Assembly (NCBI RefSeq): GCF_016711335.1
Contig: NZ_JADJTF010000001.1
Span: 434,001 to 498,000, forward strand
DNA: 64,000 bases
Direction: 5' to 3'
DNA from: Thiofilum sp.
GTDB taxonomy: Bacteria > Pseudomonadota > Gammaproteobacteria > Thiotrichales > Thiotrichaceae
Both the position numbers and the translations under genes were made by a program. Below are positions 51,631-60,820 of this stretch, in pieces. Under the pieces are notes generated by a model. The model was given only the letters and a program-made list of their open reading frames with translations. It searched no databases and was not told the DNA's origin. Positions within the stretch are counted from its first letter, which is position 1; each line of letters begins with the position of its first letter.

Positions 51631-51727
51631 GTGTAGGGGCAAACCTATGTGTTTGCTCTTTTGCAGTTCAAACAAAACGTGTTGCTCTTGTAACGAGTGG
51701 GCAGGCACACAGGTCTGCCCCTACCAC
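51631..51727. repeat. GTAGGGGCA palindromic element
   Basis: The left end TGTAGGGGCAAACCTATGTG matches the complement of the right end (GCACACAGGTCTGCCCCTAC). The middle of about 45 bases is unpaired. It lies between the binding-protein and livF-like genes of the operon. The short hairpin at 13845-13871 shares the outer motif. It has the look of a non-coding MITE. Confidence 0.65.
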
Positions 51728-51750
51728 AGGATTACCCTTTACCCTAGAGA

Positions 51751-53076
51751 CTATTTACACTCACGGGGGGTAATACCCTTTTCTTTCGCGTAAGCGGCCG
51801 CAGAGTCTTTATACATCGGGCGAATCATTTCATCATTAGGCTGAATCCAGTCACTAATCGCTTTAAATGCTTTACCGTCCCACTGAGCAACTTGCACGCG
51901 ACCTTGACCTAAGTGATCTGCGCAAGTGAGTTTAATAGGATCGAATAAGCCTTCTGCGCCTAACTCTTTCATACGATCAGCACTAACATCTAAACGATCT
52001 AAGGCCCATTGTACTTGCTCGCCTGTCATAGGCTTATTGCCGTACTCTTTCATTGCGGTACGTAAGGCTTCGGTTAAAATCACGGCACTTTGCATACCGC
52101 GATTGTAAGCAACCGCCCCGACATCACCCTCCACTTTTGAAGAGCCTTTGCCTTTAGCATAAAGGTTAGTTTTAATGGCTTCATGCACAGGATAGCCAGC
52201 ACCTACACCATTGAACTGTAAGGATTTATAGCCAATTGCTGCATCGCCTGCTGGGATCACATCAGGCTCGTTACCAGACCACCAAATACCAATGAATTTA
52301 TCGCGTGGGAAATCAACGGCTGCCGCTTCTTTAATCGCAGTCGCATTCATTACCCCCCAACCATACATAATCACGTAATCGGGTTTAATCTGACGCCCGA
52401 TTTTAGTCCAAATGGGTTTTTGCTCTAAACCGGGAGGGGAAACAGGATGTAAAGACAACTCAAAGCCATGCTTAGCGGCTAAGGCTTCTAAGGTTTTAAT
52501 CGGCTCTTTACCAAAGGCAGAATCATGATAAACCAGAGCAATCTTTTTGCCCTTCATAGCATCCGCACCGCCCATTTCTTTAGCGATGTATTGAATGGCT
52601 ACATCAGCGCCCCCCCAATAGGTAGCAGGTGGAACAAATACCCAAGGAAATACCGTACCATCAGCCGCATCCGCACGACCATAGCCGGAAGTGATTAAGG
52701 GGATTTTATCCGCTGCGACACGATCTAAGAGCGCATAGGTAATACCTGTAGAGAGTGGCATCACCGCTGGCATTCCAGTCGAACCACCTTTTTTCAGACG
52801 CTCATAGCACTCTAAGCCTTTATCTGTATTGTAAGCGGTATCACACTCTTCCAAAGTTAGCTTTACGCCATTAATTCCACCGTCGCGCTCATTGAGTAAT
52901 TGCACATAGTCGGCGAAACCGTCCGCCCATTGAATCCCCCCCGGAGCATAAGGACCAGTACGATAGACTAATGAACCAATATATTGATCATCAGCTGCTT
53001 GTACAGCACTCAGTAGGCTAGACATAGCAACGGCTGCGGCTAATAAGCTCGCTTTTAGATTAAATTTCATCTTCAC
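51751..53076 (-). CDS. ABC transporter periplasmic substrate-binding protein (LivK/Peripla_BP_6 type)
   Basis: 441 residues with a signal peptide (cleavage near VQAAD). Type I periplasmic-binding fold: IGSLVYRTGPYAPGG, GINGVKLTLEECDTAYNTDKGLECYERL, and IALVYHDSAFGKEP. The PaaK-like ligase and acyl-CoA synthetase in the same unit suggest that it carries an aromatic or fatty acid rather than an amino acid. Inference from neighbours. Confidence 0.9.
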   Translation of the reverse strand: MKMKFNLKASLLAAAVAMSSLLSAVQAADDQYIGSLVYRTGPYAPGGIQWADGFADYVQLLNERDGGINGVKLTLEECDTAYNTDKGLECYERLKKGGSTGMPAVMPLSTGITYALLDRVAADKIPLITSGYGRADAADGTVFPWVFVPPATYWGGADVAIQYIAKEMGGADAMKGKKIALVYHDSAFGKEPIKTLEALAAKHGFELSLHPVSPPGLEQKPIWTKIGRQIKPDYVIMYGWGVMNATAIKEAAAVDFPRDKFIGIWWSGNEPDVIPAGDAAIGYKSLQFNGVGAGYPVHEAIKTNLYAKGKGSSKVEGDVGAVAYNRGMQSAVILTEALRTAMKEYGNKPMTGEQVQWALDRLDVSADRMKELGAEGLFDPIKLTCADHLGQGRVQVAQWDGKAFKAISDWIQPNDEMIRPMYKDSAAAYAKEKGITPRECK

Positions 53077-53143
53077 TCCTCCAGTAAATCTGTCACTTAG
53101 TTAAGTTGTAGCTCGACGTACTTAAGACCTATCCTGCTAGCGC

Positions 53144-54223
53144 TTAGTAAGGGAAAGGCCACAAACGTAATTTTTCCTTAGCAATTTGCCATAAACGCGC
53201 TAATCCATGCGGCTCAACAATCAAGAAGAAAATAATTAATGCACCAAACACCATGCTTTCAATATGAGAAATCATATCGACGGGAATATTCATTCCAAAC
53301 CAATGGGGCGCATTACTTAAGAATATCGGTAATAAGGTAATAAAGGCAGCACCTAAAAACGAACCTAATATGGAACCTAAGCCCCCGATAATGACCATGA
53401 ATAAAATTTGAAATGAGCGATTAATATCAAATGCAGCAGGTTCTACCGATCCGGTATAAATAAATGCCCATAATGCCCCGGCAATACCGCATAAAAACGA
53501 ACTCACCGCAAAGGCTTTAAGCTTGGTAGAGAGCATTTTGATCCCAATAATCTCGGCGGCAATATCCATATCCCGAATCGCCATCCACTCACGTCCCATA
53601 TTCGAGCGCACTAAGTTCTTAATCATTAGCGCTAAAAAAGCGACCACCGCTAACACAAATAAGTATTTAGCCGCAGCAGTGGCTTGGGGACCTGTCACAT
53701 AAATATCGCCAAAAATAGTCATGGGTGGCGCACTAATGACACCTGATGCACTGTAGTTAGTAAACCAGCCAAATTTATTGAACATCCAGATCAGAAAAAA
53801 CTGCGAGGCTAAAGTAGCCACTGCAAGGTAAAAGCCTTTAATACGTAAAGACGGAATACCAAATAATATCCCCACCCCAGCAGTGATTAGTCCAGACATG
53901 ATTAATACTGCGAGTATATGCAAGCCGGGGAACATGGTAGCCAGTTTATACGCAGCAAACGCCCCAGTTGCCATGAATCCACCTGTACCTAGGCTCAATA
54001 AACCCGCATAGCCAGTCAGTACATTTAGACCTAAGGCTGCTAACGCTAGAATCAAGAAGGGCAACATAATCGTGCCTAGCCAATAATCACTCCCCACCAA
54101 AGGCATAACAATAAAGGCAATGGCTAGAATAGCTAAGATAAACCAACGATCTTGGCGAATGGGGAAAATCGCTTGATCGGCTTGATAGGTGCTTTTAAAT
54201 TCGCCTGCTTCACGGTAGATCAT
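53144..54223 (-). CDS. ABC transporter permease (LivM-like)
   Basis: 359 residues, eight to ten membrane segments. LivM-type blocks: ALGLNVLTGYAGLLSLGTGGFMATGAFAAY, GIPSLRIKGFYLAVATLASQF and FMVIIGGLGSILGSFLGAAF (the EAA-like loop region). It pairs with the LivH-like permease encoded 2 bases upstream. Confidence 0.92.
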   Translation of the reverse strand: MIYREAGEFKSTYQADQAIFPIRQDRWFILAILAIAFIVMPLVGSDYWLGTIMLPFLILALAALGLNVLTGYAGLLSLGTGGFMATGAFAAYKLATMFPGLHILAVLIMSGLITAGVGILFGIPSLRIKGFYLAVATLASQFFLIWMFNKFGWFTNYSASGVISAPPMTIFGDIYVTGPQATAAAKYLFVLAVVAFLALMIKNLVRSNMGREWMAIRDMDIAAEIIGIKMLSTKLKAFAVSSFLCGIAGALWAFIYTGSVEPAAFDINRSFQILFMVIIGGLGSILGSFLGAAFITLLPIFLSNAPHWFGMNIPVDMISHIESMVFGALIIFFLIVEPHGLARLWQIAKEKLRLWPFPY

Positions 54224-54225
54224 AA

Positions 54226-55224
54226 TTACACCCGCTCAATGATTTTTTCGCCAAACAGACCTTGGGGACGGAACACCAAGAAGACTAATGCCAGCATATA
54301 AGCAAACCAATCCGTGATACCCCCACCGATTAAGGGACCAATAAAGACTTCAGCAATATTTTCGCCCGCGCCAATAATCAAACCACCGATAATCGCCCCC
54401 GGAATCGAGGTAAAACCACCGATAATCAAAACAGGTAAGGCTTTAAGGGCAATTAAGGACAGAGAGAATTGCACCCCTAATTTACTGCCCCACATAATCC
54501 CCGCGACCAGTGCTACTAAGCCCGCCACACTCCACACAATCACCCAAATATGCTTGAGGGGAATACCCACACTCAAAGCTGCTTGGTGATCATCCGCCAC
54601 CGCACGTAATGCGCGACCGATGCGGGTATATTGGAAAAATAGGGCAAGACTGATCACTAAAACCCCTGCAATCAAAGCCGCAATTAAATCAAACTCATTG
54701 ACGAGCAATGCACCGTCAAACAGCTTAATAGGACTATTGGGTAAACCAAGATCTAAACGTTTAACATCTGAACCCCAGAGTGTTTGACCAAAGCCATCCA
54801 GAAAATAGGCAATCCCAATGGTTGCCATAAATAAAATAATATGCTCTTGATTGACCAAATGGCTTAGCACCACGCGCTCAATCGCAAAGGCGAGAATAAC
54901 CATGACCCCTAACGTCAAAATAATCGACGCCCAAATCGGTACACCTAGATCAATCAAACCCACTAGCGTTAGAGCAGCAAACAACACCATAGCGCCTTGA
55001 GCAAAATTAAATACGCCAGAAGCTTTAAAAATGAGAACAAAACCGAGTGCCACAAGGGAGTACATGACACCCGATAATAAGCCGCCAATCGCGACTTCAA
55101 AAAAATAAGGCCATTCAAAAAATACCTGATTCGGGACAACCTTACCGAGTATCCAAGGTAGCAGGGTCATCAGTACGATAGCGCCACCGATGGTATAGAG
55201 GACATTGCGTTCAATATGTGGCAT
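54226..55224 (-). CDS. ABC transporter permease (LivH-like)
   Basis: 332 residues with about eight membrane segments. Blocks: GGLLSGVMYSLVALGFVLIFKASGVFNFAQGAM and LIIGGFTSIPGAIIGGLIIG are standard for LivH. It forms the channel with the LivM-like subunit. Start preceded by AAGGAGTCACC. Confidence 0.92.
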   Translation of the reverse strand: MPHIERNVLYTIGGAIVLMTLLPWILGKVVPNQVFFEWPYFFEVAIGGLLSGVMYSLVALGFVLIFKASGVFNFAQGAMVLFAALTLVGLIDLGVPIWASIILTLGVMVILAFAIERVVLSHLVNQEHIILFMATIGIAYFLDGFGQTLWGSDVKRLDLGLPNSPIKLFDGALLVNEFDLIAALIAGVLVISLALFFQYTRIGRALRAVADDHQAALSVGIPLKHIWVIVWSVAGLVALVAGIMWGSKLGVQFSLSLIALKALPVLIIGGFTSIPGAIIGGLIIGAGENIAEVFIGPLIGGGITDWFAYMLALVFLVFRPQGLFGEKIIERV

Positions 55225-55233
55225 GGTGACTCC

Positions 55234-56019
55234 TTAGTGTGATACGCCCAAATAGGCATCAATGACGCTTTGGGTATTACGCACCACATCGGGCACGTCA
55301 TCCGCTAATTGGCGACCGTAATCGAGTACCACGACCCGATCCGACAAATCCATTACCACTCCCATATCATGCTCAATCAGCACAATAGTAGTCCCAAAGG
55401 TGTCATTAATATCGAGGATGAAACGTGACATATCTTCTTTTTCTTCCACGTTCATACCTGCCATTGGTTCATCCAATAACAAAATTTCAGGCTCAGCCGC
55501 TAAGGCACGCCCTAACTCGACGCGCTTTTGAAAGCCATAAGGCAAACGTCCCACAGGTACTTTGCGAATCGATTGAATTTCAAGGAAATCAATAATTTCC
55601 TCAACCTTATGGCGATGATGAATTTCTTCTTTTTGGGCACGCCCCCAATAGAGTGCCTGCTCTAGTAGGGTAGCTTTCATTTTAAGATTACGCCCCGTCA
55701 TAATATTGTCTAAGGTACTCATACCTTTAAACAGGGCGATATTTTGGAAGGTACGTGCAATGCCTTGAGCGGCTGCTTCGTGCATTTTCATTTTGGAGCG
55801 TACCTTACCCTTAAAGGTAATCGTGCCCTCTTGAGGATGGTAAACACCATTAATGACATTGAGCATAGAGCTTTTGCCCGCACCATTGGGACCGATAATG
55901 GAGCGGATTTCACCCTTGCGCACATTAAAGCTAATATTATTGAGTACCTTCATGACTCCAAAAGACAACGATATATTCTTTAAGTCGAGAATAACGTCGC
56001 CTAAAACTCGTTCACCCAA
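55234..56019 (-). CDS. branched-chain amino acid-type ABC transporter ATP-binding protein (LivG-like)
   Basis: 261 residues. The start is TTG 56019, supported by AGGAGG six bases before it. Walker A IIGPNGAGKSSMLN, signature-equivalent LPYGFQKRVELGRAL, Walker B ILLLDEPMAGMN and switch His in LIEHDMGVV. It is the second ATPase of the importer. Directly downstream of the acyl-CoA synthetase gene (22 bases). Confidence 0.92.
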   Translation of the reverse strand: MGERVLGDVILDLKNISLSFGVMKVLNNISFNVRKGEIRSIIGPNGAGKSSMLNVINGVYHPQEGTITFKGKVRSKMKMHEAAAQGIARTFQNIALFKGMSTLDNIMTGRNLKMKATLLEQALYWGRAQKEEIHHRHKVEEIIDFLEIQSIRKVPVGRLPYGFQKRVELGRALAAEPEILLLDEPMAGMNVEEKEDMSRFILDINDTFGTTIVLIEHDMGVVMDLSDRVVVLDYGRQLADDVPDVVRNTQSVIDAYLGVSH

Positions 56020-56041
56020 GGCTACCTCCTAGCAAATCGGT

Positions 56042-58042
56042 TTAGTGGGTATGAGAGGGTGTGGCAGTAGTGGGGGGAAAGGTTTTGGCATCACTTAATT
56101 TCACATCAGCTTCCAATATACCACTGCGCCCATCTTCAAACTTCACTTCTGTTTTCACATGGCACTCAGTTAGATCAGAATACAAAGCATCAATTAAAGA
56201 CGCGTAACGCTCCGCCACAAAACTACGCCGTACCTTGCGAGTACGGGTTAACTCACCATCGTCTGCATCTAGTTCTTTATGCAAAATCAGGAAACGCTTG
56301 ATCTGGGATTGACCTAAGCGCGGGTCTTTGGCTAAGTCTTGATTGACTTGTTCCACACAATCTTTGATCAAGGCATACACTTCTGGCTGTGCGGCTAAAT
56401 CCTGATAACCGGAATACGCTAAACCGCGCTTTTCGGCCCAGTTGCCCACAGCTTCGAGGTCAATATTAATAAAGGCGGTGCTGTAATCTTTTTTATCGCC
56501 AAAAACGACTGCTTCTTTAATGTAAGAGAAGAATTTAAGTTTATTTTCTAAATATTTAGGAGCGAACATCGTACCATTGGTGAGTTTGCCCACATCTTTA
56601 GCACGATCAATAATTTTCAAGTGACCATTTTCGGCAAAGAATCCCGCATCTCCGGTATAAACCCAGCCATCCGGCGTTTTGGTTTTGGCGGTAGACTCAG
56701 GATTTTTATAATACTCTTGAAAGACTCCCGGACTGCGATAAAGCACTTCGCCATTGTCATCAATCTTGACTTCGACTTCGAGTGCGGGCGTACCTACCGT
56801 ATCAGGATAAACTTCACCATCGGGTTGTACACAAATAAATACCATGCCCTCGGTTTGACCATAGAGCTGCTTAATATTAATGCCCAGTGAACGGTAAAAA
56901 TCGAAGATCTCTGGACCAATTGCCTCCCCTGCGGTATAGGCGAGTTTAATACGTCCTAGACCTAATACATCTTTAAGGGGGTTATAGACTAAAAAGCTTC
57001 CGAGCTTATATAGCCAAGCGTCTTTACCTTCTACGGTTTGCCCATTGAGTATGGCAGTACCTACCCGCTTAGCATGGTTGAGGAAGTAATGAAATAATTT
57101 ACGCTTAAGAGCACTGGCATCCTCCATCCTGATCATAACTTGAGTCAGCATATTTTCGTAAATACGCGGAGGTGCAAAGTAATAAGTGGGGCCAATTTCA
57201 CGTAGATCATTTAATACCGTAGCGCCACTTTCGGGGCAACTCACCGTAAAGCCCGCTACATAGGATTGAGCATAAGAGAATAAATTATCCCCTACCCACG
57301 CCATGGGAAGATAAGCAAGAACTTCTTCGTCCTGAGTCAGTTGCTCACGTATGATCCCATTGCGTGCCGTGATAATGACATTATCATGGCTAAGTACCAC
57401 ACCTTTAGGTTTGCCTGTGGTTCCTGAGGTATAAAGCATAATGGCAGTATCACTACCAGTAGCTTTGAGGGCTTCGGTTTGAAAGAAATCGGGATGCGCT
57501 TGATGATACTGGCGACCACTCGCTTGTATTTCATCAATCGACTTTAAAAAAGGAAAATGATAATGCTGCATACCCCGTGGATCATCGTAGAGCACGTAAT
57601 CAATTTGCGGGCATTGTTCTTTAGTTTCGAGAATTTTATCGACTTGCTCTTGATCTTCGACAATGGCTAGACGCACATCGGCATTGTCGAGCACGAAGGC
57701 AATTTCTTCTGCAACCGCATCTTGGTAAAGAGGAATGGGAATAATACCTAAACATTGGGCTGCAACCATTGACCAATAAAGGCGCGGGCGATTATCACCG
57801 ATAATGGCAAGCTTATCACCACGTTGTAAGCCAAGCTGCGCTAATCCACACGCTAAGGCTGTGACCTCTTCCAGTACTTGCTTCCAAGACCATGATTGCC
57901 AAATACCTAGGTCTTTTTCACGAATAGCTATTTTATTCGAGCGTTTGGTTGCATGATCTAATAGCAACTTCGGAAAAGTATCGAGGGACTTATCAAACGC
58001 AACTACCCCTTGATACGCAACCTGCGCCATCGGCTTTGTCAT
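56042..58042 (-). CDS. long-chain-type acyl-CoA synthetase (AMP-dependent)
   Basis: 666 residues. Adenylation motifs: the P-loop MLYTSGTTGKPKGVVLSH, YGQTEGMVF, YTGDAGFF and the C-terminal KEAVVFGDKKDYSTAFI. It resembles FadD15-type large synthetases that activate fatty or aryl-alkanoic acids. First gene of the ABC importer unit, downstream of the LiuR-like palindrome at 58085, which suggests control with acyl-CoA metabolism. Possible roles: activation of phenylalkanoates or branched acids taken up by the importer. Confidence 0.9.
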   Translation of the reverse strand: MTKPMAQVAYQGVVAFDKSLDTFPKLLLDHATKRSNKIAIREKDLGIWQSWSWKQVLEEVTALACGLAQLGLQRGDKLAIIGDNRPRLYWSMVAAQCLGIIPIPLYQDAVAEEIAFVLDNADVRLAIVEDQEQVDKILETKEQCPQIDYVLYDDPRGMQHYHFPFLKSIDEIQASGRQYHQAHPDFFQTEALKATGSDTAIMLYTSGTTGKPKGVVLSHDNVIITARNGIIREQLTQDEEVLAYLPMAWVGDNLFSYAQSYVAGFTVSCPESGATVLNDLREIGPTYYFAPPRIYENMLTQVMIRMEDASALKRKLFHYFLNHAKRVGTAILNGQTVEGKDAWLYKLGSFLVYNPLKDVLGLGRIKLAYTAGEAIGPEIFDFYRSLGINIKQLYGQTEGMVFICVQPDGEVYPDTVGTPALEVEVKIDDNGEVLYRSPGVFQEYYKNPESTAKTKTPDGWVYTGDAGFFAENGHLKIIDRAKDVGKLTNGTMFAPKYLENKLKFFSYIKEAVVFGDKKDYSTAFINIDLEAVGNWAEKRGLAYSGYQDLAAQPEVYALIKDCVEQVNQDLAKDPRLGQSQIKRFLILHKELDADDGELTRTRKVRRSFVAERYASLIDALYSDLTECHVKTEVKFEDGRSGILEADVKLSDAKTFPPTTATPSHTH

Positions 58043-58069
58043 GAGAACTCCTCCTAGCGGTTTACCTAT

Positions 58070-58098
58070 ACGTAATATTTTAATTTACGTTTACGTAA
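58070..58098 (-). promoter_or_regulatory. ACGTAA palindromes, LiuR-like operator
   Basis: TTACGT-TT-ACGTAA at 58085-58098, and a further ACGTAA at 58070-58075 that makes a second, wider palindrome with TTACGT at 58085. The first starts 43 bases before the acyl-CoA synthetase ATG. The motif resembles the recorded binding pattern of LiuR, the MerR-type regulator of branched-chain amino acid and acyl-CoA degradation genes. No regulator gene of that type lies in the window. Confidence 0.5.
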
Positions 58099-58190
58099 GG
58101 GTAACTTTGTGGCTATAAGATAATTAAAACTAAGCCAAGGGTCAACACAAATTAAGAACAAAATCTTAAGTATTTTGTAGGGATTAACTA

Positions 58191-58222
58191 AGCAAAAAGA
58201 AAAAGCCCTCTTACGAGGGCTA
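58191..58222 (-). terminator. terminator after the Spy-like gene
   Basis: AGCCCTC-N4-GAGGGCT, followed in the minus direction by a T-rich run (TTTTTCTTTTTGC). It is about 50 bases after the stop at 58272. Confidence 0.85.
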
Positions 58223-58271
58223 ATGCGACATTCAGAGGAGAAAAAGGGGTTAGAGACTTAAGACTCTGACT

Positions 58272-58955
58272 TTACATACGTTCTAAACGTTGCTGCATGT
58301 TTTGAATCTGCTCTTGCATACGTTGCTTACGCTCATTTTCTAGCGCTTGAAATTTCGTTGCTTGCTCAGCCGTTAACATTTGTACTAAACGAGCTTTAGA
58401 CGCTTGGCGGAATTGATCCATTTGTGCTTGTTGATCTTTCATAATGGCTTGCACTTGAGTGACTTGCTCTGGGGTCAGATTTAATTTTTCTTTTAAGCGA
58501 TTGACCATACGCTCGCCCCCCATGCCGCCTTTACCACCTTTGCCCATGTGATGACCACCACGTCCACCGTGACCACGCCCTTCGTGATGACCTCTGCCAC
58601 CTTTGCCCTCGCCCCAGCGATGCTCGCCTTTACCTTCTGTCATGCGTTTTTCATGCTCAGCACGGCGTTGATCCATTTTATCGGTCATTTCCTTAAACTT
58701 AGTGGCTTGTTCAGCGGTCAGGATTTGCGCGATGCGATCACGACCTGCGGACATAGCGGCTTGCATTTGTTTGCGCTGTTCTTCATGCATGGTTTTTAAT
58801 TGCTCTACTTGAGCATCCGTTAAACTTAGCTGAGATTGTAAATGAGCTATGGGACCACCTTTACCACCACGACCACCCATGCCACCGTGATCTGCCATTA
58901 CCGCAGAAGTACCTAAAGCTAACGTTACTAAAGCAGCCATTACTAATTTTTTCAT
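58272..58955 (-). CDS. Spy/CpxP-type periplasmic protein with LTxxQ motifs
   Basis: 227 residues. Signal peptide about 1-21 (SAVMA-DH). Two LTxxQ repeats of the Spy/CpxP fold: LSLTDAQVEQLKTMHEEQRKQ with LTAEQATKFKEM, and LNLTPEQVTQVQAIM with LTAEQATKFQAL. Between them is a His/Gly-rich stretch (about 110-145, GGRGHHEGRGHGGRGGHH) that could bind metal. The protein thus looks like two Spy units joined by a linker. Likely an envelope chaperone or metal-responsive protein; regulation unknown. Confidence 0.85.
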   Translation of the reverse strand: MKKLVMAALVTLALGTSAVMADHGGMGGRGGKGGPIAHLQSQLSLTDAQVEQLKTMHEEQRKQMQAAMSAGRDRIAQILTAEQATKFKEMTDKMDQRRAEHEKRMTEGKGEHRWGEGKGGRGHHEGRGHGGRGGHHMGKGGKGGMGGERMVNRLKEKLNLTPEQVTQVQAIMKDQQAQMDQFRQASKARLVQMLTAEQATKFQALENERKQRMQEQIQNMQQRLERM

Positions 58956-59377
58956 CTTGTCATCCTTTCGAGTGATTAAGTTAATGTTGTTACTGTTGTT
59001 CTTGTTGGTATGGATGCATAGTACCGACTAATTACGCACCAAATCGGGTACAAATGTGCAAATCTCAAGGAACTGATAAAAGGCATTTTTCTAATCCAAA
59101 GCTCATTTAAGTACTTAATGTTATTAAATTTTTCTATTGATAATTTTACAGGCTGACTCAAATGCACAAACAACGTGCAAAGCGACGGTTGGTATTAATC
59201 CCCTAACCCTCTGAATACTAATACCTTTGTTTATTTATATAACTAGCCTCAAACCCTAAATACTGACTAATTATTCGTATAAAACGAATAATCTATTCGG
59301 AATAGCTGCTCTAGTCCCGACAATAAAACTCTCTACACTAGGTCAGTGTGTTGATTAACTAATAGAGAGCTTTAGCC
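58956..59377. other. 422-bp intergenic region, no gene recognised
   Basis: No coding stretch with protein-like composition. One clear element is an inverted repeat, ATTATTCGT-N5-ACGAATAAT at 59270-59292, about 86 bases before the ATG at 59378. It probably carries the operator and promoter of that gene; the left half should carry the promoter of the Spy-like gene. Confidence 0.5.
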
Positions 59378-59872
59378 ATGTCGATGTTTTCTAAAACCTT
59401 ATTAGGTAGCCTAGTGTTATTCAGTATGTTACCTAGCATTCACGCTAATGAACTGAATAGTGAACAAGCGCGTGCTGCGATTGCCCCGTTTTATGACGCG
59501 CTCAATGTTGCCCCTAATAAAGATTCAGCCGCTCTAGTGCTGCAAGGGACTGCGGAGAACTGGGAGTCCTGTAGTGGTAATGACGAATGCAAACCCCGCG
59601 AGAAAGTCGCTCCGACCATAGCAGGTTTCGGTAAGGCTATCCCTGATCTCAAGTGGGACATTAAAGAAATACTGGTATCAGGTAATCGTGTGATTGTGCG
59701 CGGTGAGGGTTATGGCACACCTGCGGTGGATTTTATGGGCGTTCCCCACGGCGGCAAAAGCTTTAAGTTAATGTCCATTGATATTCATACCATCGAAAAC
59801 GGCAAGATGAGCGGTAAAACCTATCATCTTGAAGACTGGGCAGGTGCTATTCGCCAGCTAAGTAACCAGTAA
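59378..59872 (+). CDS. secreted NTF2/SnoaL-like protein (ester cyclase-like)
   Basis: 164 residues with a signal peptide (about 1-23, SIHA-NE). The mature part has the cone-shaped SnoaL/NTF2 pattern: AIAPFYDALN at the start, LKWDIKEILVSGNRVIVRGEGYGTP and KSFKLMSIDIHTIENGKMSGKTYHLEDW near the end. Several secreted members exist, mostly of unknown function. Start is close to AGAGAGCTTTAGCC. The operator at 59270 may be read by the neighbouring LysR protein. Confidence 0.8.
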   Translation: MSMFSKTLLGSLVLFSMLPSIHANELNSEQARAAIAPFYDALNVAPNKDSAALVLQGTAENWESCSGNDECKPREKVAPTIAGFGKAIPDLKWDIKEILVSGNRVIVRGEGYGTPAVDFMGVPHGGKSFKLMSIDIHTIENGKMSGKTYHLEDWAGAIRQLSNQ

Positions 59873-59883
59873 ACACTTGTCTA

Positions 59884-59941
59884 AATAATACTCGTTGATT
59901 TTAGGGTTGCGCCCAGCACTTTAAAATCAACGAGCATTATT
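59884..59941. terminator. bidirectional terminator between convergent genes
   Basis: AATAATACTCGTTGATTTTA at 59884-59903 pairs with TAAAATCAACGAGCATTATT at 59922-59941 with one mismatch. The A/T-rich ends give T-runs in both directions. It overlaps the last codons of the LysR gene. Confidence 0.8.
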
Positions 59942-60817
59942 ATTCATCAAATAATCAACCAAATACCTGACCCTAAGCGGGAGCTGGCGTCTGGAGGGGT
60001 AAACAATACAAAAATTCATTTCATCACCGTACCACTCCGGTACTACGACCTCTAGTGCCCCCTGCGCAAGTTCAGACCGAATAGTAGTCGGCAAATGCAA
60101 CCCTATGCCCCAACCGCGCTGAATCATATCGCGCTGCACTAAAGGCGAATCACAACTATGAAACGATTCGGGTACAAAGGACAGTAACTGCCCTTGAGAT
60201 TGCAACGTCACCTGATTGTAAGGGTGTATCTGTTTTAATAAAACCCAAGACTGCTGTTGCAAAGTCTCAACGCTTATACTTGCTAAAGTATGGGGGTAGG
60301 ACGCGCCTACTATAATATGAGTCTTATCCTGAAAGAGCGGGCGTACCACTAAAGAATCATCACGCAAATAGCCAATTCTAATGGCTAGATCAATTTGCTC
60401 AGCCACCAAATCTAATTCACGATCCACCAGCACTAAATCAAAATAAATCTCTGGATAAAGTGTCCGAAACTGCTGCAATTTAGGGTTTAACCATTCCAGT
60501 GCTAGATCGGTCGTGGTGGTAATACGCACTCGTCCCCGCGCTTGCTCTTGATTAATTAGCTCTTTGACACTGCGCATCGCCCCATTGATTTGAGCCGCTT
60601 GCGGATAAACTTGTTTACCCTCAGCCGTTAAAGTCAATTGGCGGGTAGTGCGTTGCAGGAGACGTACTTGTAAGGCTTGTTCTAACAGAGCGACTTGTTC
60701 ACTTACACTAGAGCGACTCATTTGCAGTAGTTGCGCCGCCTTAGAAAAGCTTCCCTGCTCTACTACCGTAGCAAAAATCGCTAAGCGTTTAAGTTGTAAT
60801 AGATCGGGCGTATCCAT
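59927..60817 (-). CDS. LysR-family transcriptional regulator
   Basis: 296 residues, standard length. N-terminal HTH: LKRLAIFATVVEQGSFSKAAQLLQMSRSSVSEQVALLEQALQVRLLQRTTRQLTLT. The C-terminal effector domain has RIRVRITTTTDLA-type VRITTTTDLALEWL and VDRELDLVAEQIDLAIRIGYL. Such regulators usually act on a neighbouring gene; the convergent NTF2-like gene with its palindrome at 59270 is a candidate. It lies 3 bases after the ATPase gene, so they may be co-transcribed. Confidence 0.93.
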   Translation of the reverse strand: MDTPDLLQLKRLAIFATVVEQGSFSKAAQLLQMSRSSVSEQVALLEQALQVRLLQRTTRQLTLTAEGKQVYPQAAQINGAMRSVKELINQEQARGRVRITTTTDLALEWLNPKLQQFRTLYPEIYFDLVLVDRELDLVAEQIDLAIRIGYLRDDSLVVRPLFQDKTHIIVGASYPHTLASISVETLQQQSWVLLKQIHPYNQVTLQSQGQLLSFVPESFHSCDSPLVQRDMIQRGWGIGLHLPTTIRSELAQGALEVVVPEWYGDEMNFCIVYPSRRQLPLRVRYLVDYLMNNNAR

Positions 60818-60820
60818 ACT

